From Symbiodinium natans (taxonomy: Eukaryota; Sar; Dinophyceae; Suessiales; Symbiodiniaceae), in contig CAJNDS010000680.1 in NCBI GenBank assembly GCA_905221605.1, positions 1-64,000 of the forward strand: a stretch of 64,000 nucleotides of DNA, in the 5' to 3' direction. The translations under genes and the position numbers were made by a program. The notes beneath the pieces are model-generated. The model ran no database searches and was not told the origin of the DNA. It saw nothing but the letters and a program-made list of their open reading frames with translations. Positions 11,028 through 21,186 of this stretch are shown here, piece by piece (position 1 is the stretch's first letter; each line of letters begins with the position of its first letter).

Positions 11028-11152
11028 AAACCCTAAACCTAAACCCTAAACCCTAAACCCTAAGCCGTAAACCCTAAACCCTAAACCCTAAACCCTAAAC
11101 CCTAAACCCTAAACCCTAAACCCTAAACCCTAAACCCTAAACCTAAACCCTA
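11028..11152 (-). repeat. CCCTAAA array
   Basis: About 17 units of CCCTAAA, nearly perfect, opposite in orientation to most arrays to its left. Confidence 0.95.
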
Positions 11153-12372
11153 TTCTTCCTTCGCACCTTTAGGATCAGCACTGGCACTCGCGAAGCCCCA
11201 ATTCGGCAATCTCATCCGCAAGAAAATCGGAACTCCAAAGGGGGCTGTTTACAATCCTGGGTTTAGGGTTTAGGGTTTAGGGTTTAGGGTGATATATACG
11301 GAAGCTGGATAGGGTTCAGGGCTTTGGGGTGTAGGGTACCCGGTTCCCCTGAAAGAAAGTGTGTAATATTTTCCTGAAGACGATGTTCTTCAACCCAATA
11401 AAAACCAAAAGTACTTCACTTCGAACATCCCCACCCTCTCTGGGCAGAGATACTCTGGGGTTTGGCACTCCAGGGACACTCTTGGGCTGACCTATAATTC
11501 CTAAACCCTCTTCATTAGGGGGGACTTCGGTGTGTTCTGGGCTTTGCGTGGTTAGGGTGGTTGGGTTTAGGGGTTTAGGGCGTCACCCCGGAGGGTCAGA
11601 TCCGGAACCCCCTCCAATCCCATGACTCCGAAACACAAGCCCACTACGACTCGCACGTTCACAACTCAATCTGAAATCAGGCCATACACTATTACTTGAT
11701 TGAACTCCGCATTTTGTGAGGGGGCTGGTCGACTTTGGTGGGGTTGAAGGACAGAAGGGGAACCCTAAACGCCCCAATCCCCACCTGCGCTGGCTGCCAC
11801 AATAGAGGAGGGAGCAGTGCCAGGTGACGAGCAACTTTTGCCCGTCCTCAAGCACCCAGCACCCCTGAACAGTAAAGTATGTAGGCCAGGGTTTAGGCTT
11901 TCGGATTTAAGGTTTAGGGTTTGGGGTCTTAGGGGTCAGGGGTCAGGTTTCACGGTTGAGGGTTTTGGGTTTAGGGCTTACGTCTTAGGGCTTAGGGTAG
12001 GTTACTCACCAACCTCTTCAAACAACTATGCCGTCTATGACTACAGCCAACCGGTGGTAAAAGTTTCAAACGTTCACGTAGTTGTCTAGGCACTGGGCTT
12101 GAGGCCTTTAACAGTACACCAGAACAAATCCTTGCCCGGATCAGGAACAAATAGCTGGAGTTCCAGAAGTGTTGGCTTCGGATGGCAGACTTACGACTCG
12201 TGGTTCAGAAGCTTGATTCAAGTTATCATACTTTAAGGGGTTTCAAAGCAAAATGAAAGCGTATCCTCCTGTTTGTACCACACAATCTACGACCCTTCTG
12301 CTTAACTCGGCTTGTATATCCTGAACCCTAACCAAACCCGAGGGTTTTGGGCTAGGGTTTAGGGTTCAGGTT
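11153..12372. other. Telomere-like mosaic, weak exon-like islands
   Basis: TTTAGGG blocks near 11260-11290, 11563-11580, 11890-12000 and 12352-12367. About 11770-11850, minus strand, reads LEDGQKLLVTWHCSLLYCGS. No complete gene is supported. Confidence 0.4.
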
Positions 12373-12483
12373 CTTGGCAGCCCAGTGACCGTACTATAAT
12401 AAGGGCACCCTTTTTTGGGTTGGTTACTTCATAAGGGAATCCAAAACCAAAAAAAGGGTAAAGGGTACCACTGGGCCACCAAG
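12373..12483. mobile_element. Foldback element family I, copy 2
   Basis: Ends CTTGGCAGCCCAGTG and CACTGGGCCACCAAG are near-perfect inverted repeats. The interior ATAATAAGGGCACCCTTTTTT...CATAAGGGAATCC matches copy 1 and the truncated copy at 18361. Confidence 0.8.
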
Positions 12484-13400
12484 GGTCTTAGGGAGCTTAG
12501 ACCCTCAACCCTGCAGTGCCTAAGCTCCGAACCTTTGAAACCCTAAACGACTAGGGTTTAGGTGGAGGACGTGGGTTTCCTTGCGGTGCTGCCTGACACA
12601 GGGCGACAGTGTTTTCAGGGATATCTAAGGCATGCCATTGAGAACGTTTGGGCTTTCATTGGGCTGGTTGAGTTTAGGGTGTGGGGTCTGGGTTTTAGGG
12701 TTTTGGGGTTAGGGTTTAGGGCTTTTGGGTTGTTGGCGCCAAGGCGAAAAAGGATGGGGTTCAGGGCAGCATCAATGGATTTTTTTCAGGGTACTACAAA
12801 TTCGGTGCCGATGGCCAGGGCTGGGCCGAGGCCCACAAGACGCCCGTAAGAGGCCTGTAAGTGGCTAGTGCCGGGGCCCAGGCCGCCCCCCCCCCCCCCC
12901 CCCCGTAAGTGGCTGGTACGTGGCTGGGGCTCGAAACAAACACCTGACCGATTTCAAGGGACCTGGTCTTGCGCAGCCTCTCTGAAGACCGCCAAACTTA
13001 TGTACGTCTCCTTACCATGGGCCCAATCTTACATGGTCTCTCTCTGAAAAACACAGAAACTTACGAACCCGATCGTACATGGCATCGGCACTGAATTTAT
13101 AGGCACCTGAGAATTGCTTAGATGCAGGAGTCTCCCAAACAACCCGCGATTGTTGTGTTTGGGGTGGGTACTATCCAAGGCCACCAAGATCCTGGGAGAC
13201 GCAAGTATCGGCCCTAGCCGAACTGGGACAGAGTCTAGGGTTTAGTGCTTAGGGATCAGGGGTTACGGATTAGGGACTAGGGATGAAACCTAAACAACAA
13301 AACCGTCCCTCAAATGAACCCTAAACCCTAAGCCCTACCTAAGGCCCCAATATATGCAAAAAAATAGCCCGTTTATGGGTTTTGGGCTAAACCCTAAACG
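12484..13400. other. Mosaic DNA with an exon-like island
   Basis: About 12565-12660, plus strand, reads LAVLPDTGRQCFQGYLRHAI between TTTAGGG fragments. A C-tract lies at 12886-12904. The rest is unique DNA without a supported gene. Confidence 0.3.
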
Positions 13401-13403
13401 CTA

Positions 13404-14267
13404 AACTGTCCTGCGTTGCCACGACTTGGCCCAGCCCTCCTTGACCAGCAACTTCCTCGGAGAGGAGGGATACTTTCGGGTCGTGAGCAGCAGGGTTCAG
13501 GGTTCAGGGTTCAAGGGTTTAGGGTTTAGGGTTTAGGGTTTAGGGTTTAGGGTTTAGGGTTTAGGGCTCCGGAAGCCAAAAACCCTTGTCAAATCCCTGA
13601 AGCTCTGAAAGGGGACTTTTGACGCAAGCCCTTTGAAGCAAAAAGCTGCTGCAATCAAGGATACTCCAATTGCCCATTCACTTCACTCGCCTTACAACGC
13701 CTTTGACGAACCCTGCGTCGTTGCTGGTGCAGTCGCTGAGGGTGGCTTCGGGTTTTGGGCAGTTTAGGGTTTAGGGTTTAGGGTTTAGGGTCTAGGGTAC
13801 GGTTTAGGGCCAAACAAAGTCCCAGAGCTTTGCAGGAAAGGTAGGCCCAGTCTACGACCAGTTTCTGGCTTGCAGCAAAGGCTCATGCTCCCAGTTCGCA
13901 TGGACTTCGGAAAGCTGCCTCCACGTCGCCTTCTTAGGGTTTAGGGTTTAGGGTTTAGGGTTTAGAGTTTAGGGTCTAAGGTTTAGGGACAATCCGCTGG
14001 AACTTCGGTAGCCTGCTTCTCTTTCGATGACGAGATGAAATCGACGCGGCCAATGCGTGATACTGCATCATATGTCTTCGAGCACGGCCAGCCAGATTGT
14101 CTTTAGGATTTAGGGGTTAGGGTGCAAGGGTCAGTATTGCATCTTGCTGGGTTAGCGTTCTCCTTTGTGAAGCGGCCCAAGACGATCGTAGGTCCTCTTT
14201 GCGATGCGGTGGGGAAGGTGCTCCTGAAGATAATGGATCTTCGCAAGAGCCCCTTGTTTCCCTAAAC
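13404..14267 (+). other. Candidate multi-exon gene with telomere-repeat introns
   Basis: Five consecutive plus-strand islands look coding and are separated by TTTAGGG blocks. They read: about 13424-13495 PSLTSNFLGEEGYFRVVSSR; 13664-13745 HSLHSPYNAFDEPCVVAGAV; 13812-13935 KVGPVYDQFLACSKGSCSQF; 13990-14106 VACFSFDDEMKSTRPMRDTA, then a stop; 14140-14265 VKRPKTIVGPLCDAVGKVLL, then a stop. All are on the same strand, and none continues into the repeats for long. No family is recognised and the frames have not been joined. Fragments of several genes are an equally possible reading. Confidence 0.3.
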
Positions 14268-14369
14268 TTGGGATGTTCCCGCTTATGCTGATAATCCTTA
14301 ATGGGGACTATAGTAGTGGGTACTACAATCCCTATTAAGGACTGGTAGGTATAAGGGGGAACATCCCAA
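14268..14369. mobile_element. Foldback element family II, copy 2
   Basis: Left end TTGGGATGTTCCCGCTTATG and right end ATAAGGGGGAACATCCCAA are inverted, with inner arms ATAATCCTTAAT and ATTAAGGACT. It is the best-preserved copy of the family with its ends at 9519 and 28807. Confidence 0.8.
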
Positions 14370-14454
14370 CCCTATAAACCCAAAGCCTACAGCACCAACG
14401 ACCTGCAAACCCCCCCTCCCCTAGCCCCCCAAACATGCTCTTTCCATCGCCCCC

Positions 14455-15420
14455 TGCACCTCCTGAACCCCGAAACCCTAAACCCTATACCCGAAACCCT
14501 AAACCCTGAAACCCTGAACCCGAAACCCTAAACCCTAGACCCGAAACCCTAAACCCCTAAACCCTAAGCCCCCTGCAACTTCCAGCTCGCCCTTGGAGTT
14601 TCGGCCCCAACGCACACCCGCAAAGTGAGAGGATCTCGGGGGCTTGGTGCTTCTGGTCACCAGGGCTTTGGTGGGTTCGGGTTTAGGGTTTAGGGTTTAG
14701 GGTTTAGGGTTTAGGGTTTAGGGTTTAGGGTTTAGGGTTTAGGGTTTAGGGTTTAGGGTTTAGGGTTTAGGGTTTAGGGTTTGGGGTTTAGGGTTTGGGG
14801 TTTGGGGTGTGGGGTGTAGGAGTGTAGGGTGTAGGGTGTAAGGTTTAGGGTTCAGGGCTTAGGGTTTAGGGCTCGGGGTCTTAAAGCAGTGAGCTGGCTC
14901 GGGGGCCGGGCCAGTGCCGTGGTCTCAAAGAAGATCAGGTGGTTCCTGGTTTAGGGTTTAGGGTTTAGGGTTTAGGGTTTAGGGATTAAGGGCTTCAGTC
15001 GAGGGATTCTAGGATGGCACCTGGAACCCTCGGAAAAATATTCCCAAATAAGATCCTCTTAAACCCAATAACGGAACATACAAAATATCCCGAGGTCCTA
15101 CCTAGGATACTAGAGGGACCGCAGGGATGGGCTCTCAATCCCTGCTGCTATTCTGCATGACCCCCTAAACCCTAAACCCTAAATCCTATCCTAAACCCAA
15201 AATCCAAAATCCTAAACCCTAAACCCTAAACCCTAAACCCTGCAGTGTAGACTCCCTGTGTCTTTAACCCTGGGTGGGTTTGGGATACTGAGTGCTCCGG
15301 GATTCGGGGAGCTTAAGTTCGACGTGCAGGGGTTTAGGGTTTAGGGTGTAGGGTTTAGGGTTCGAGCTTTCTGGCCACGCTGCCTGAGGCCCAAAACCCT
15401 GACACCCTGAAACTTAGGAT
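14455..15420. repeat. Telomere-like arrays of both orientations
   Basis: CCCTAAA-type 14468-14570, TTTAGGG 14683-14880 (about 14 perfect units, then variants), TTTAGGG 14947-14985, CCCTAAA 15163-15240 and TTTAGGG 15330-15362. No gene is seen in the short unique spacers. Confidence 0.9.
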
Positions 15421-15635
15421 TGTTTCTTGCACGACTTGGACCAGGGCGCTTGCCTGGATCTAGCTCTAAATGTAAATTCGGCATTTCATTCGATCTCAAA
15501 CATTCCTCAAAACCTTCACTGCTTTTGGGTAGTAGGAAATAGAGAACTGGTGACGGAGATTCCCGCCTCGGAATCGCCGGGCGTTAAATCACTCCGGCAA
15601 GTTGGGTAACTTCTTGGGCCCTGATTTCAATGACT

Positions 15636-16619
15636 TCACGCCAGGTCTGGTGCCTGGCTATCAGCCGTCACAAGCTTGCGGATACCAAAGCAGCGCTCCA
15701 CGTCGAAGATCTTGTTCTTTGGCACATCCGATCCCTCGCTGGCATAGAACTCGGCGAACTGCTGCTTAAAGTCGTTGATGTTCTCGCGCCCTGTCTTCTG
15801 AAGACGGCTGGGAGGCGAGCCCGTGATCCAGAGGTAGACGGCTTCCGGCCAGGAGAGGCCCAAAGCGCGCTTGGCTACCCAGGGGTTAAGGGGACCAAGG
15901 CCCGAGACGAATGCGAAGACGGACATGGCCAGCATCGCTGCCACAAACTGCCCTCCAATGTAAAGGCCTGCCACATCGTTGCCACAGTTGAAGATGACCA
16001 TCGGGCCCAGAACACGGGCGGGGTTCAAGGCGGCGCCTGTGTACTGACCGCCAGAACCCGCGCATGCGAGCAGCGCCAGGCCCACAGCGAAAGGCGTGTG
16101 GCTGCCGTGACCTGGCTTTGCCACACCGCAGGCGTAGACGCAAGAGATCAGGGTGAAGGTCATGACGCACTCCCAGCCGAAGACTTGCCCGTCGGTCAGG
16201 TCCTGGTGGATCGTGGTACGGTCGAAGCATCCGGGGCCTGTGGCTCCACTGTGGATGAGGTCACCAGCGCCAGGCACCAGCCCAGCCGACACCCAGGCCC
16301 CGACGATGGCGCCAATGATCTGGAGAACAATGTAGACCAGCGTGTGGATGAGGGGATAGAAGCCGCAGACGGCGGTGCTGAAGCTCACAGCAGGGTTCAG
16401 GTGACCGCCGCTGATGTTGGCAGCAACATAGATCCACACGGCCAGCGCGAAGCCGTTCACGAAGGGTGCAAACTTCGGAGCTGACGTGCCACCAAGGATC
16501 TGGAAGAACATCACGCCCACAAACTCCACTGCCAAGGACACGGCAAACTGGCGGGAGAACACCGACTTGTAGTTGGCGAAGACGCTGTCCTTATCCACGG
16601 TGTCGCTGCCGGACCCCAT
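15636..16619 (-). CDS. Aquaporin (MIP family channel), 327 aa
   Basis: Membrane channel of the major intrinsic protein family, conducting water and possibly small solutes. Both pore half-helices are present: HLNPAVS (about residue 74) and ALNPARVLGP (about residue 197). The selectivity-filter arginine follows the second NPA. Six hydrophobic segments can be followed between residues about 25 and 255. The roughly 65-residue C-terminal tail is hydrophilic, longer than in many aquaporins. The ATG at 16617-16619 gives a normal family N-terminus. The frame has no introns, which is common for dinoflagellate genes that have passed through cDNA. It is the only clearly intact host gene in the window. 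Substrate specificity cannot be decided by eye. Confidence 0.95.
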   Translation of the reverse strand: MGSGSDTVDKDSVFANYKSVFSRQFAVSLAVEFVGVMFFQILGGTSAPKFAPFVNGFALAVWIYVAANISGGHLNPAVSFSTAVCGFYPLIHTLVYIVLQIIGAIVGAWVSAGLVPGAGDLIHSGATGPGCFDRTTIHQDLTDGQVFGWECVMTFTLISCVYACGVAKPGHGSHTPFAVGLALLACAGSGGQYTGAALNPARVLGPMVIFNCGNDVAGLYIGGQFVAAMLAMSVFAFVSGLGPLNPWVAKRALGLSWPEAVYLWITGSPPSRLQKTGRENINDFKQQFAEFYASEGSDVPKNKIFDVERCFGIRKLVTADSQAPDLA

Positions 16620-16660
16620 GACGACTGGCAGAAGAGGCCAAGGTGCGATGCGAGCTACAG
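16620..16660 (-). promoter_or_regulatory. Possible spliced-leader acceptor before the aquaporin
   Basis: On the coding strand the bases just before the ATG read TTGGCCTCTTCTGCCAG, then five bases, then ATG. A pyrimidine tract ending in CAG is the form of a 3' splice acceptor, and dinoflagellate mRNAs normally receive a trans-spliced leader at such sites. This is inference from position and composition only. Confidence 0.4.
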
Positions 16661-16825
16661 GCGCGTGTTACCCTGGAGCCGTGACCAACCGTCATCACTC
16701 GAGTCGTCGGCACCCCAAGACGAAGGAAAGAAAGCTCCTCACCAACGGACCTGGCTCACCGCAAGTCAAGTCCTCATTCCTTCTGAATTAGGAGGTTCCA
16801 GATAAGGTTCAGGGCTTCGGGCTTA

Positions 16826-17230
16826 GGGTTCAGGGTTAGGGTTTAGGGTTTAGGGTTTAGGGTTTAGGGTTTAGGGTTTAGGGTTTAGGGTTTAGGGTTT
16901 AGGGTTTAGGGTTTAGGGTTTAGGGATTAGGGTTTAGGGTTTAGGGCGTTTAGGGCGCTTAGGGCTTAGGGCGCTTAGGGCTTAGGGTTCAGGGTTTAGG
17001 GACCCTGAGGGTTTAGGGACCCTGAGGACTTACAGCATCTGGCCATGCCTGCCGCTGGCAGTGTCAATGAAGATGGTGAAGAACTTTTCGCCTGAAGGGC
17101 GTGGGGTTTAGGGTTTAGGGCTTGGGGGTTTGGGGTTTAGGGTTTGGGGGTTTAGGGTTTGGGGGTTTAAGGTTTAGGGTTAGGGTTTAGGGTTTGGGGT
17201 TTGGGGTTTGGAGTTCAGGGGTTTAGGGTT
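16826..17230 (+). repeat. TTTAGGG array and variants
   Basis: About 14 perfect TTTAGGG units to 16925, then TTTAGGGCG and TTTGGGG variants, interrupted by unique DNA at 17010-17100. On the minus strand, that spacer reads GEKFFTIFIDTASGRHGQML followed by a GTAAGT-like donor, so it may be an exon fragment. Confidence 0.85.
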
Positions 17231-17954
17231 TAGGGTTAGGGTTTGGGGGCTTCCTGACCCTTGAGGAATTAAATGCGTAACCTGTAAATTCGGGTCTTGT
17301 GCCCCACACTGCCAGACACGCATTTAAAGATCCGTTTCGTGCCCAAGGGCTCAACAGTCGCTTGCGAATCCAGTGCGCAGTTCTCCTCCCTTTCTGGGAT
17401 CGGAGAACGAACCCTTCAACCGCCGACCTGCACCCCAAACCGGAAACCCTACACCCCACACCCCAAAACCTATAAATCTAAACCCTGAACCCTGAACCCT
17501 GAACCCTAAACCCTAAACCCTAAACCCTAAACCCCCCAAATCCTAAACGACCCACAAGGCCGCACCTTGGCGGAAGTCCACCAGGTAGACGTCCCTCAAA
17601 GTCGGGCTTGCGCTGCACACCAAGGACTCCGGAGCCTTTTGGCGCAGGCAGGGATGATGAGTTTAGGGTTTAGGGTTTAGGGTTGAGGGTTTAGGGTTTA
17701 GGGTTCAGAAGGTTTAGACATTTGGTGTTTGGGGCGCTTTCTTTTTCCAGGGTTTCCGGTCCGCGTTTGGAGGCTTCACACTTTGGGGGCTCCCCAACCC
17801 ACCCTCCAACCCCCTCAAGCCCACAAAGGGAAGAGTTTAGGGTTTCGGGGTTTAGGGTTTAGGGGTTCGGGACAAGTTCTCTTAACTACGACGATCCCAC
17901 AATGTGTTGTACGGCTCCAAGGAATTTCCGAACATGGCGGTACGCCCCTCACTC

Positions 17955-17990
<36 letters not shown>

Positions 17991-18120
17991 ACCCCAAAAG
18001 AAGGCTACAACCCTAAACCCTAAACCCAATTCCTAAACCCTAAACCCTGAACCCTAAACCCTGAACCCTAAACCCTAAACCCCAAACCCTACACCCTAAA
18101 CCCTAATTTTGCAAAACAAG
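17231..18120. other. Mosaic of telomere-like DNA, C-tract and an exon-like island
   Basis: CCCTAAA 17480-17540, TTTAGGG 17660-17705, a C-tract of about 34 bases at 17957-17990, and CCCTAAA-type 18009-18110. About 17550-17645, minus strand, reads SASPTLRDVYLVDFRQGAAL and then stops. No complete gene is supported. Confidence 0.5.
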
Positions 18121-18234
18121 CCCAGCTCATGGCTGTGGCGGCCTCGCCAAGAAGGGTCAGGACATTGTCGGACCTGTCGGGTTGCTATCTCAAGGAACAA
18201 AGGGTTTAGGGTTTAGGGTTTAGGGTTTAGGGGA

Positions 18235-18347
18235 TATATTGGGGGTTTCCGAAAACAGGGGTACACTATTCGAGGTTCTAATAAGGGAATCATACTATTT
18301 GGGGGTCTATTTTTGGGGGTCCCCTATTTTCGTAAACCCCCCATATA
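18235..18347. mobile_element. Foldback element family IV
   Basis: Inverted arms of about 27 bp at 18235-18261 and 18321-18347 match at about 24 positions. The left arm contains GGGGGTTTCCGAAAAC and the right GTTTTCG-like complement. It lies directly beside a TTTAGGG array and a truncated family I copy. Confidence 0.7.
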
Positions 18348-18360
18348 CCTGGCTTTTGTA

Positions 18361-18410
18361 CTTGGTAGCCCAGTAGCCATATTATAATAAGGCTGCCCTG
18401 TTTGGGGGGG
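18361..18410. mobile_element. Foldback element family I, truncated copy
   Basis: Left terminus CTTGGTAGCCCAGTAGCC and the family interior TATAATAAGG are present. The right half is missing and is replaced by G-rich telomere-like DNA. Confidence 0.65.
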
Positions 18411-18866
18411 TTTAGGGCTTGGGGTTTAGGTCTTAGGGCTTATACTACCAAAGTCTAACTGTCTAACTCGAAGCACTCTTTGTCCAGAGTGCGGCCACAG
18501 CTACCCGTCCAGTGTGAAAGTTGGTTTTGGGGCTTAGAGGGTCTGGAGCCCAGTACCCATTAATTCAGGAGTACACCTGACTTCAGAAGCCGTTGAATTC
18601 TGCTATACACCAGAAAACCAAAGAGCCTACTGTAATGTGGGGTTATCCAGGGCTTTGGAAAGTTTGCGTGCGAGGCGTGCGCGCACGCGCGTGTGGGGGC
18701 GGGCGGGGTGTGTGTGGAGGGGGGGGGGGGGTTCGTGGTTTTGCAAGGGTTTGCAGGGTTCGGAGCGCATTCTCTTTAAGAAGGTCTCCAAACCATGAGC
18801 CCCTGAGCTCTGATACAAACGCAGGCTGACATAGCTCAATAAAGCTCAACGACTGCCTGGTTCTTA
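18411..18866. other. Unique DNA, no gene
   Basis: Unique sequence with a CpG/GT-rich stretch and a G run (about 18670-18730). The overlapping frames are short and not convincing. Confidence 0.6.
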
Positions 18867-18958
18867 GTAGGGAATGAGGGAATGAGGTACCCTGCATAAT
18901 CCCTTAAAGGGTATATATATATATATATATCTAGGGCCCTTATTCCCTCAGTCCCTAC
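18867..18958. mobile_element. Foldback element V
   Basis: Arms GTAGGGAATGAGGGAATGAG (18867-18886) and a complement finishing GTCCCTAC (18958) match at 18 of 20 positions. The centre is an (AT) dinucleotide run. One copy only. Confidence 0.65.
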
Positions 18959-19073
18959 AAAATGGAATCAGGTTGCACCAAGTGTGTAAGCCCTGGAATT
19001 AAGGGTTTAAGCTGCAGGGTTGAGATAAACCTTACATCCCAAACCCTGAAGCCTGAAGCTTGTCCCCCTAAAT

Positions 19074-19179
19074 GGGCCCTAAACCCTAAACCCTAAACCC
19101 TAAACCCTAAACCCTAAACCCTAAACCCTAAACCCTAAACCCTAAACCCTAAACCCTAAACCCTAAACCCTAAACCCTA
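19074..19179 (-). repeat. CCCTAAA array, target of E1
   Basis: About 15 perfect CCCTAAA units ending exactly at the E1 boundary. The same repeat resumes on the other side of E1 at 27637. Confidence 0.95.
19175..19179. other. E1 target-site duplication, left
   Basis: CCCTA here, repeated at 27637-27641. Five bases is typical of copia-type integrases. Confidence 0.75.
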
Positions 19180-19466
19180 TACGGGGGCAACCGAAAGGGA
19201 ACAGGGAAAGAAACCAACCCTCAACAGTCGCCTATATAGATTTCCCAGATCGAACCAGAAACAAGAACACCCAACCCTAAGGGGACAGGATAAGGGAGAA
19301 GGGACGGGACTACTCCAACCCGTTAAACCCAACCCCAGGCGTACGTACTTTTTCAACAGAAGCTGACGGCTCTCGGCCATCTTGAGCCAAACAAGATTTC
19401 CGGGTACGTTGACCCTTCCAACACCCAACACTAACTCCTTTCTACAATACCAGCTGCAGCTCCGCA
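19180..19466 (-). repeat. E1 3' LTR
   Basis: Identical by eye to the 5' LTR. The spliced-leader-like motif lies at 19381-19395. Confidence 0.95.
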
Positions 19467-19478
19467 CTCCCCCTGTCC
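19467..19478 (-). promoter_or_regulatory. E1 polypurine tract
   Basis: The minus strand GGACAGGGGGAG abuts the 3' LTR start TGCGG, the expected position of the plus-strand primer. Confidence 0.75.
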
Positions 19479-19840
19479 TAGGATTTCCTAGGACACATTG
19501 GAGGTGCAGATCTTTGGCCAAAAACTGCCATTAGGGCAGCAGCCAGCTGCTTGAAATGCACAATATATGGTTTTACGTCATCCAGGACGAAATTATAGCA
19601 CATTGGCTAAACCCACTAACCACAGAGAATCTTTTTTCCACCATGATTCTCTTTATCATTGAAGACTCTTCGGCCTTCTTCACCACAAACCGTGGTCTTC
19701 GCTACGCGAAAAACTACTGACTTCTACTATCAGGGATTTCCATACCCATAATAGTAACCACCACATTTTCAGCACATTGGCTGTTCCAGCGCACCTGTCT
19801 CCAGAAAGAGAAAAACCATCCCTTCATCCATACCATCCAG

Positions 19841-20446
19841 TCACTTCTTTTTCCGATGGTTTGCAATACTGAGGTGAAGTTGCAGCAGAATATACTCTAG
19901 GTCCGAAACTGTAAGAACAGGATCCTGCACGCACCTTTGAATTGAGGATACCAATCCTTCTCTCTTTGCGTCCTCAATCGCTTGGCAAGATTGACCCAGC
20001 TCTGCATTCACAGTGGTAGATGCTTGCGCATCCACATCAGAGGGACGATCCTTTTCCTCAGGACCTTTCACCACTACCACCTCGTCCTTTTTGGGGCTCT
20101 GACTTTTCTCCTTCTTCTTCATCTTTCCACCGACGTTTGACTTTGTGCGCATTTTCGAGGCTTTTTCCCCTGCAGGAACCACCACATTGGATGATGATCC
20201 ACCCTTCTCAATGATCGCCGGCATCTTCTTCGGCTTTGGAACCATGAGAGTGTAAGGATCTTCAATAGCTGCAGCTTTCCTCTTCTTTTTGACCTTTTTC
20301 ACCTCCTCCTCAACGGCAACCTCCGTCTCCGAAGTCTCAACCACTTCCTTTTCGGCAGGAATATCCTTGCTGGACTCCCTTTCTAGGGCCTCTTTTTGCC
20401 CCTTTTGGAATCTTTCTCTTCTCCCAAATTGGCTCGCTCGTACCAT
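19841..20446 (-). CDS. E1 polyprotein segment F, basic C-terminus
   Basis: 201 codons in the -1 frame relative to segment E, overlapping it by about 64 bases. Highly charged: alternating Glu/Val and Lys-rich blocks (VEEEVKKVKKKRKAAA, MRTKSNVGGKMKKKEK), then a short helical end (VSDLEYILLQLHLSIANHRK). Not recognised. The stop at 19841-19843 is the last of the long frame. The 374 bases from there to the LTR are a non-coding 3' leader containing the polypurine tract. Confidence 0.6.
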   Translation of the reverse strand: MVRASQFGRRERFQKGQKEALERESSKDIPAEKEVVETSETEVAVEEEVKKVKKKRKAAAIEDPYTLMVPKPKKMPAIIEKGGSSSNVVVPAGEKASKMRTKSNVGGKMKKKEKSQSPKKDEVVVVKGPEEKDRPSDVDAQASTTVNAELGQSCQAIEDAKREGLVSSIQRCVQDPVLTVSDLEYILLQLHLSIANHRKKK

Positions 20447-21186
20447 ATCCTCAGGTCATTGACCCATTCTTCCACCTCCGCGAGCGAAACATCATACGAC
20501 TTCACTACTTCGTGAAGTTCCAGCACGGACAGCATACCAGTGGTCCGCGAAACCCATTCTCTATCCATCTGGTCAGCATCTCCATTGAACTTCAGGAGTT
20601 TGAACAGTGGGTCCGCCTCTGCTCGAGCCAAATCTGACTTGCCATTGGACAGAAATGAAATCGCCTCCATCAGCAGTTCCGTCATTTTGGTATCATCGTC
20701 ATAAACCATAAAATCCTCCTCACCATCATCGAACTGTTCAGGAGAGATCTCCTTTTCTCCACCTTTTGCACCAGAACTTCTCCTTGGACCATCCCTTGGG
20801 GGCGTCCTTGGAGACCTTGGCCTCTGTTCATCCAGCGGATCACCATGCTCAAAGACACACCTGTCACCATAACGACACTTCCCAGACTGAGCAAACTGGA
20901 TGCACCTCACACCAGTTGCATCATGCGAGAACGCACACTCCTTTCCAGCGAAACAGGGTCTCCCCGCCACATAGTATTTGCACCAATACGAATGCAGCAC
21001 CACATCATCTTCTGAATGGATGAATTTGCAGTCTTCACCAAATTTGCAGCGATCTTTTCCCCTGCTGAACCAATAGCAGAAACCTTTCTTCCTCTTCTCC
21101 AAGCGCTCCGCCTCGTACCGGTCCATAGGGCGATTCTGCTCTACATGAACATTGCCATGTACCTGAGAACTGCTCCCTTCACCCAA
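20383..21186 (-). CDS. E1 polyprotein segment E: three CCCH fingers
   Basis: 267 codons in the -1 frame relative to segment D, overlapping it by 46 bases, with no ATG at the overlap. It holds three CCCH zinc fingers: CYWFSRGKDRCKFGEDC with following H (C-x9-C-x5-C-x3-H), then CKYYVAGRPCFAGKEC and CIQFAQSGKCRYGDRC, each C-x8-C-x5-C-x3-H. Together with segment C this makes six. A Ser/Pro stretch and an acidic helical region follow. The role is probably RNA binding and packaging, by analogy with the CCCH fingers in E2 Gag; this is inference. Confidence 0.7.
   Translation of the reverse strand: MGEGSSSQVHGNVHVEQNRPMDRYEAERLEKRKKGFCYWFSRGKDRCKFGEDCKFIHSEDDVVLHSYWCKYYVAGRPCFAGKECAFSHDATGVRCIQFAQSGKCRYGDRCVFEHGDPLDEQRPRSPRTPPRDGPRRSSGAKGGEKEISPEQFDDGEEDFMVYDDDTKMTELLMEAISFLSNGKSDLARAEADPLFKLLKFNGDADQMDREWVSRTTGMLSVLELHEVVKSYDVSLAEVEEWVNDLRIWYERANLGEEKDSKRGKKRP

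Noticed and set aside
15630-16484. 284-aa plus-strand frame opposite the aquaporin
   Set aside because: Antisense shadow of a well-supported membrane protein; it has no domain of its own.
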